64,000 bases of DNA from Roseibium sediminis (lineage in GTDB: Bacteria; Pseudomonadota; Alphaproteobacteria; Rhizobiales; Stappiaceae), in NCBI RefSeq assembly GCF_008711325.1, contig NZ_VXDB01000003.1, positions 186,001-250,000 on the forward strand. The letters are read 5' to 3'. The notes under the pieces are model-generated. The model was not told where the DNA came from. It worked only from the letters and a program-made list of their open reading frames with translations, and searched no databases. Every line of letters starts with the position of its first letter. Positions within the stretch are counted from its first letter, which is position 1. Shown here piece after piece: positions 63,763 through 64,000 of this stretch. Position numbers and translations under genes: made by a program.

Positions 63763-64000
63763 TCACGGGCGCATGAGGGTTTTTCTGGGCTTCACCTTGT
63801 AGGTCACCGCAATCACAACAAGTGCGACGAGCGACGAAATGCTGGCGACATAAAGAACGGTTTTGTAGTTGGCTGCGCTGGCAATGAACCCCATTGAGAC
63901 ACTTCCGATCACGCCGCCGAGGAACAGGCTGTTCATGTACACAGCTGTTGCCCGCCCCGGACGATCTGGCGCAAAGCCTTGAACAAAGGTGATCGCGACG
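63763..64000 (-). CDS. MFS transporter, C-terminal part (cut by window edge)
   Basis: The last 79 codons of a gene that continues past position 64,000. The visible part has the late MFS pattern FAPDRPGRATAVYMNSLFLGG and two membrane helices (FLGGVIGSVSMGFIA and LYVASISSLVALVVIAV), then a basic end (YKVKPRKTLMRP). It resembles drug/sugar efflux members; the substrate cannot be assigned from this fragment. Its stop lies 18 bases from the stop of the convergent DUF2244 gene. Confidence 0.75.
   Translation of the reverse strand, partial: VAITFVQGFAPDRPGRATAVYMNSLFLGGVIGSVSMGFIASAANYKTVLYVASISSLVALVVIAVTYKVKPRKTLMRP

Overview
The window is a 64 kb stretch of bacterial chromosome with high gene density and moderately high GC. 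It looks alphaproteobacterial, most likely Hyphomicrobiales (Rhizobiales), and the mix of marine and rhizobial gene order fits the Stappia/Roseibium group best; that genus-level guess is inference. Supporting signs are an Irr iron regulator divergent from fabA-fabB-fabI, HemJ next to HemE, the rho / mnmE-mnmG-rsmG-parA-parB cluster facing leuS-lptE-holA, and GANTC and CtrA-type motifs beside hemE. No rRNA, tRNA, insertion sequence, prophage or CRISPR array was seen.

Layout. 1-4.2 kb: 5' end of a TIGR02302/DUF4175 membrane protein, lysA, lptM, argH and divergent tlpA. 4.3-6.5 kb: accessory patch of three very small proteins with a shared C-terminal tail around two tandem DUF3592 membrane proteins. 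6.5-16.9 kb: acyl-CoA and electron-transfer metabolism (acyl-CoA synthetase, 3-hydroxybutyryl-CoA dehydrogenase, etfAB, thioesterase II), a rhomboid protease, a cobalamin adenosyltransferase, a UbiH-type hydroxylase and a His-rich CobW-family metallochaperone. 17-27.7 kb: accessory region with a D,D-carboxypeptidase, a GST, two small exported proteins built on an N-x-G-T-D-R-G-G repeat, acs, two orphan Tad/vWA proteins and an HNH protein. 28-35 kb: leuC and the ribosomal/SRP block rplS, trmD, rimM, rpsP, chorismate mutase and ffh, interrupted by a VanZ-like gene and by a 0.7 kb gap holding a strong hairpin. 35-42.5 kb: TrkH, a periplasmic EF-hand protein, a YggS-type PLP protein, and leuS-lptE-holA.

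42.5-56.5 kb is the replication-origin domain. parB, parA, rsmG, mnmG, mnmE, an acetyltransferase, rho, hemJ and hemE all read leftward. Five parS-like palindromes lie between rsmG and rho. The 427-base gap between hemE and the divergent PPDK/PEP-synthase regulator has DnaA-box-like sites, a perfect TTAA-N7-TTAAC CtrA site, four GANTC methylation sites and an AT-rich core, and is the predicted chromosomal origin. To its right maf, aroE, coaE and dnaQ read rightward, so transcription diverges from this gap. 56.5-64 kb holds a 2-hydroxyacid dehydrogenase, an SH3-domain exported protein, fabI-fabB-fabA, irr, nth with a GNAT gene, a DUF2244 protein and the 3' end of an MFS transporter.

The least explained items are the GTDRGG-repeat protein pair (20.1-21.0 kb), the small-protein family with the common L-G-x-x-V-D tail (4.3-6.4 kb), the Asp-rich insertion in an orphan vWA protein (24.1 kb), and several perfect inverted repeats at gene starts or in gaps (16.9, 30.7, 60.5 and 61.3 kb). 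All calls rest on reading the sequence and on known family signatures; no database search was run.
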